Assembly: GCA_017386805.1 (NCBI GenBank)
Contig: JAFOGM010000119.1
Span: 1-7,354 of the forward strand
DNA length: 7,354 nt
Reading direction: 5' to 3'
Origin: Bacillota bacterium
GTDB taxonomy: Bacteria > Bacillota > Clostridia > Peptostreptococcales > Anaerovoracaceae
Of this stretch, positions 4,835 through 7,354 are shown one piece after another; the first letter of the stretch is position 1, and each line of letters starts with the position of its first letter. A model generated the notes under the pieces. That model did not search any database and was not told the origin of the DNA. It worked only from the letters and a program-made list of their open reading frames with translations. The position numbers and the translations under genes are program-made.

Positions 4835-7024
4835 ATGCCAAAATTAGAACGTTGGGAAGAAAAGGCCATGGGCCGAGTAAAACGTTTTGAAAACACAACC
4901 TACGAGTATTTCACAAATAAGTTATACGAAGGCGTGATGGCCTTTGCCAATCATTTGACAAAGGACGCCATTCGTTACGCTGCTTCTGCTACAGAGAACT
5001 CTTTAAAGGATGCAAAACCCGTGCAGATCAAGGGCAAGAATTTCAGCGAGGATTCCAGTCTGGCGCAAAAGGTCGGTATGAAAATCGCCGGTGCCGCTGC
5101 AGAAAGCGCTTTCAACATGGCGGAAGACATGGCTGACGGATACTTCACCCGAGATTACTTTTATCCCGACGGTACATCTGTGGCAAACACCGCTTTTTCC
5201 GGCAGCATCGTTTTTGACGAAGCCCTGGCTACGGATATGTTCAACGTCTGCGGCTATGCGCCAGATTTTCAGGCCGTCCTGAAGGAGCTTCATGCTACCG
5301 CCTCCAAAGGCGGCAATACACTGACGGACATCAGCTGGCGCAAGAAGGTCATGCCTCACATCATCCGCACAACTTACCAGGAAGAACTGGAAAAGTGCCT
5401 GGACGCTATTCGAAAGCAGCACGATGACTCCACCTCCGCCATATATAACCGTCAGCTGGTGGAGGCTCAGATGAACACCGCCGCCCGACATTTGGGCGAT
5501 ATCTTCCAAAAATTCACGCTGGATCTGGCCAATAACACCGACTATCTGGAAGCACCCATCAGCTTCCTTCCTCAGACACCTGCCGCTCACGCTGACGTGG
5601 AAATGAGCGAGAAGGAAAGAAAGCTGTTGGCCGGTGTCTCCCGCCACAGTCTGTTTAACGAGGAAAGCGACCTTGAAAAGCAGATCGCTCAGGCGGCGAA
5701 AAAGCTATCCCATCCGACTCCGCAGCAGCTTTGGGAAAATTTCAAACACAATCTCGATAAACCAGTGCTCTCCCCGGAGGGAAAGGCACAGCTCTATGTC
5801 AGAGGAAAAGACCCGAATGAAGACAATCGCCGACTGCTGACCAGCGTGCTGAATCTGCGCGAAATGAAGAACCGGTATGAACAACGCAATTTCTTCAGCC
5901 GTTATCTGACCCGCGGAGGCAGAGCAGAACGAGCAGCAATCAGGGATATGCAGGATTATATGCTGGAGATCTTGGGTGTGGACGCGAAAACTGTCAGCGG
6001 CATGTTGGATCTGAAAAATCCGCTGGAGGACGGCATAGCTGTCAGCGAAATACTGGGCATTCAAAGAGAGGTTCCGGAAAAGGCTCCCGAAAAGGCTCCC
6101 GAAAAGGCTCCGGAGCCCTCCAAGTCCATCACCGAGCAGGTAACAGAGATCGTTCAGGAGACCAACAAGGTAGTCACCCAGACAGCCAAGGCGATTGTCG
6201 ACGGAGTGAGCAACACCGTTTCCGAAGTAAAAGATGTCATAAAAAATGGCGTCCTGGACGACTTCGGGGATGACCTCCAGCTCTTTACAGACGACGATCT
6301 CGAGATCTTCGGCTTCGATCCCGTTCCAGCTCCTCCTGTCAACGAAAAGCCGCAGGAGAAGAAGCCCGAGGAAAAACAAAACGAGGAGAAGAAGCCTGAG
6401 GAAGAAAAGAAGCCCGAGGAGAACCAGGCTGAAGGCGTCATCAGCAAAATGAGCAACCTGGTTTCCGACATTACCAACACCGTAAGCGACATGATCATGG
6501 GCGACTTTATGGACGATGTCCAGCTCTTTACAGAAGAAGATGATTATGAACTCTTCGGCTCCCAGCCGGAACCGGAAGATCCCCTGAAGCAGCTGCAAAA
6601 CAAACAGAAGGAAGTTGCAGAAAACACCCTGAAGGACTTTAATGGCGCCACCATGAATCTTGCAGTAGCAAAGCTGTTGTACTATAAGACGCTGGAAATT
6701 TCTCTGCAGGAAAAGAAGATCACTCCTGAAACGTTGACAGCCTCTTTGTCTGACGAGAGTGTAACAAAGAATGTCGCCACCCTTCAGAAGGATCCAGCCT
6801 TTAAAAAACTGAATCTGTTCCAATTTACAAAAGGCAAAATAAAAGAAACCATAACGGCGAACAGACGGTTTCTGGAAGACGTCAGCAAAGACCCTGCCGC
6901 TGTCAGCTCGGTCTATAGAGAATATCTGCAAAACCTGCAGAAGCCCACTATAGAAAGTGCTCCCAAACAGCCTAAGGATCCTGTGGTGAACGAAAAACAA
7001 AAAAGCACTGTTGTAAAACAATAA
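4835..7024 (+). CDS. Large unrecognised protein with duplicated acidic D-x-[QE]-[LI]-F module
   Basis: I do not recognise this 729-residue protein. No signal peptide or membrane segment is evident, so it is probably cytoplasmic. Residues 1-410 look folded and mainly helical (for example 5-60, 75-100, 180-235, 335-385) with a basic patch near 342-370; only two cysteines are seen (139, 188). Residues 414-425 are three PEKA repeats. Residues 432-493 and 533-575 form a duplicated module: a helix ending in NTVS, then an acidic segment, DDLQLFTDDDLEIFG in copy 1 and DDVQLFTEEDDYELFG in copy 2. A Lys/Pro/Glu linker (503-532) separates the copies. A helical C-terminal domain (about 583-703) precedes a Pro/Lys-rich tail. 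The start at 4835 follows AAAGGAG. Codon use and GC look like the neighbours, so recent transfer is not obvious. It stands alone on the plus strand, with its own terminator, between the quality-control cluster and an M20 gene. The layout, linkers carrying repeated short motifs, suggests a scaffold or adaptor, but that is inference. Confidence 0.88.
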   Translation: MPKLERWEEKAMGRVKRFENTTYEYFTNKLYEGVMAFANHLTKDAIRYAASATENSLKDAKPVQIKGKNFSEDSSLAQKVGMKIAGAAAESAFNMAEDMADGYFTRDYFYPDGTSVANTAFSGSIVFDEALATDMFNVCGYAPDFQAVLKELHATASKGGNTLTDISWRKKVMPHIIRTTYQEELEKCLDAIRKQHDDSTSAIYNRQLVEAQMNTAARHLGDIFQKFTLDLANNTDYLEAPISFLPQTPAAHADVEMSEKERKLLAGVSRHSLFNEESDLEKQIAQAAKKLSHPTPQQLWENFKHNLDKPVLSPEGKAQLYVRGKDPNEDNRRLLTSVLNLREMKNRYEQRNFFSRYLTRGGRAERAAIRDMQDYMLEILGVDAKTVSGMLDLKNPLEDGIAVSEILGIQREVPEKAPEKAPEKAPEPSKSITEQVTEIVQETNKVVTQTAKAIVDGVSNTVSEVKDVIKNGVLDDFGDDLQLFTDDDLEIFGFDPVPAPPVNEKPQEKKPEEKQNEEKKPEEEKKPEENQAEGVISKMSNLVSDITNTVSDMIMGDFMDDVQLFTEEDDYELFGSQPEPEDPLKQLQNKQKEVAENTLKDFNGATMNLAVAKLLYYKTLEISLQEKKITPETLTASLSDESVTKNVATLQKDPAFKKLNLFQFTKGKIKETITANRRFLEDVSKDPAAVSSVYREYLQNLQKPTIESAPKQPKDPVVNEKQKSTVVKQ
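6074..6115 (+). repeat. 12-bp tandem repeat encoding PEKA
   Basis: Three consecutive 12-bp units (CCC/CCG GAA AAG GCT; 6074-6085, 6086-6097, 6098-6109) are followed by a partial fourth (CCGGAG). They encode PEKA-PEKA-PEKA-PE. The units differ only at the third base of the first codon, so the array is young and may vary in copy number by slippage. It forms a spacer between the helical N-terminal half and the first acidic module. Confidence 0.9.
6206..6322 (+). repeat. Internal module, copy 1 (residues about 458-496)
   Basis: Copy 1 of an intragenic duplication. It encodes VSNTVSEV, a short spacer, then DDFGDDLQLFTDDDLEIFG. Sixteen bases, TCCAGCTCTTTACAGA at 6276-6291, recur exactly at 6519-6534 in copy 2. 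Copy 1 has a longer spacer between the NTVS helix and the acidic motif (VKDVIKNGVLD) than copy 2. Confidence 0.8.
6343..6430 (+). repeat. Low-complexity Lys/Pro/Glu linker
   Basis: A degenerate purine-rich repeat based on GAGAAGAAGCCCGAGGA, encoding EKKPEE-type units about three times (residues 503-532). It should be disordered and highly charged, and it separates the two copies of the acidic module. Confidence 0.8.
6470..6562 (+). repeat. Internal module, copy 2 (residues about 546-576)
   Basis: Copy 2 of the duplication: ITNTVSDM, then GDFMDDVQLFTEEDDYELFG. It shares an exact 16-base segment with copy 1 (6519-6534), and the NTVS and D-x-QLFT residues. It is followed by the C-terminal helical domain. 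Confidence 0.8.
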
Positions 7025-7039
7025 ACTCCAAAAAACAAA

Positions 7040-7087
7040 ACGAGCTATCTCTTACTGAACCCTCAGTAAGAAATAACTCGTTTTTTT
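7040..7087. terminator. Bidirectional intrinsic terminator
   Basis: A 19-base arm (7040-7058) faces a 19-base arm (7063-7081) across a 4-nt loop. On the plus strand the stem has two C/A mismatches and is followed by a run of T (7081-7087), ending the 729-residue gene 15 nt after its stop. On the minus strand the same two positions become G-U pairs, giving an uninterrupted stem followed by UUUGUUUUUU, which ends the convergent M20 gene. It therefore serves both genes and should be somewhat stronger for the minus strand. Confidence 0.88.
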
Positions 7088-7092
7088 ATTCT

Positions 7093-7354
7093 TTATTTGA
7101 TCAATTCCAGGAATACTGCCGTGGCCGTTTTCATTTGTTCATCGATAAAGTCAAACTTGGCATCGTGAACCGATGGATAATCCTCCCCGTTTCCGATGCA
7201 GAAATAACCGAGCTTTGTCTTTCTTCCGAACCAGCCGAAGTCTTCCGAGCCGCGGTCCGGCTTCACGTCCTTCGCCACAGCGATCCCTAGTCGTTCACTG
7301 GCCTGACGGATCTTCAAAGCCAGCTCCGCGTCGTTTCTTGTTTCCGGAAATTCA
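7093..7354 (-). CDS. M20-family amidohydrolase/peptidase, C-terminal end (runs off right edge)
   Basis: Only the last 86 or so codons are inside the window; the reading frame is open to the right edge (first complete codon starts at 7353), so the start lies outside. The end matches metal-dependent M20-type hydrolases (amidohydrolases acting on N-acyl amino acids or peptides). GSEDFGWF is the conserved SEDF loop, followed by LGYFCIGNG and SVHDAKFDFIDEQM, whose His is the usual last metal ligand before the (K/H)-F-D-F motif. A TTG at 7315-7317 is an internal codon, not a start. The gene is convergent with the large unknown gene and shares its terminator. The exact substrate cannot be inferred from this fragment. 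Confidence 0.85.
   Translation of the reverse strand, partial: EFPETRNDAELALKIRQASERLGIAVAKDVKPDRGSEDFGWFGRKTKLGYFCIGNGEDYPSVHDAKFDFIDEQMKTATAVFLELIK

Noticed and set aside
6074..6430. Repeats as a possible CRISPR or intergenic repeat array
   Set aside because: They are short, in frame, uninterrupted by unique spacers and encode PEKA and KPE linkers within a protein.
6269..6560. Calling the D-x-[QE]-[LI]-F motifs true sliding-clamp binding sites
   Set aside because: The usual first-position Gln is replaced by Asp in all four copies, so the resemblance is only in form; kept as a hypothesis inside the finding.
5705..7021. Open frame of 438 codons on the minus strand opposite the large gene
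   Set aside because: It is antisense to a well-supported gene, its Phe/Leu-rich product mirrors the Glu/Lys codons of the true strand, and it has no ribosome site or recognisable domain.
7093..7317. A separate 74-residue gene starting at TTG 7315-7317
   Set aside because: The frame continues upstream to the window edge with M20-like sequence, so this is the C-terminal end of a longer gene.

Overview
The window looks like chromosome from a mid-GC member of the Bacillota, probably class Clostridia. The basis is the tig-clpP-clpX-lon gene order, strong purine-rich Shine-Dalgarno sites before almost every gene, and ClpP and ClpX proteins of clostridial type. I cannot place it to genus from the sequence alone.

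Left two-thirds (1-4628, all on the minus strand): a protein quality-control cluster. In transcription order it runs: a CYTH-domain (triphosphate tunnel) protein, trigger factor (tig), ClpP peptidase, ClpX unfoldase, and the first 175 codons of an ATP-dependent Lon protease that leaves the window on the left. Trigger factor folds nascent chains at the ribosome; ClpXP and Lon degrade those that fail. The ClpP triad, the ClpX zinc finger, Walker motifs and ClpP-docking loop, and the trigger factor ribosome-binding motif are all present, so these genes look functional. A near-ideal sigma-A promoter (TTTACA, 17 bp, TATAAT) lies directly before tig, with small palindromes over its -10 box and 5' leader. 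Two clear hairpins lie between genes (tig/clpP and clpX/lon); both have weak or no U-tracts and may tune the relative amounts of the cistrons rather than end transcription.

Middle (4629-4834): a short AT-rich divergent intergenic region.

Right (4835-7024, plus strand): one large gene for a 729-residue protein I do not recognise. It has a mostly helical N-terminal half, a PEKA tandem repeat, a duplicated acidic module and a Lys/Pro/Glu linker. Its most unusual feature is a short motif, D-[LVY]-[QE]-[LI]-F, occurring four times as two pairs in the disordered, acidic part. This is the best candidate for something undescribed. It ends at a bidirectional intrinsic terminator (7040-7087) shared with a convergent minus-strand gene, the C-terminal end of an M20-type amidohydrolase/peptidase that runs off the right edge.

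I saw no tRNA, rRNA, CRISPR array, insertion sequence or phage gene.
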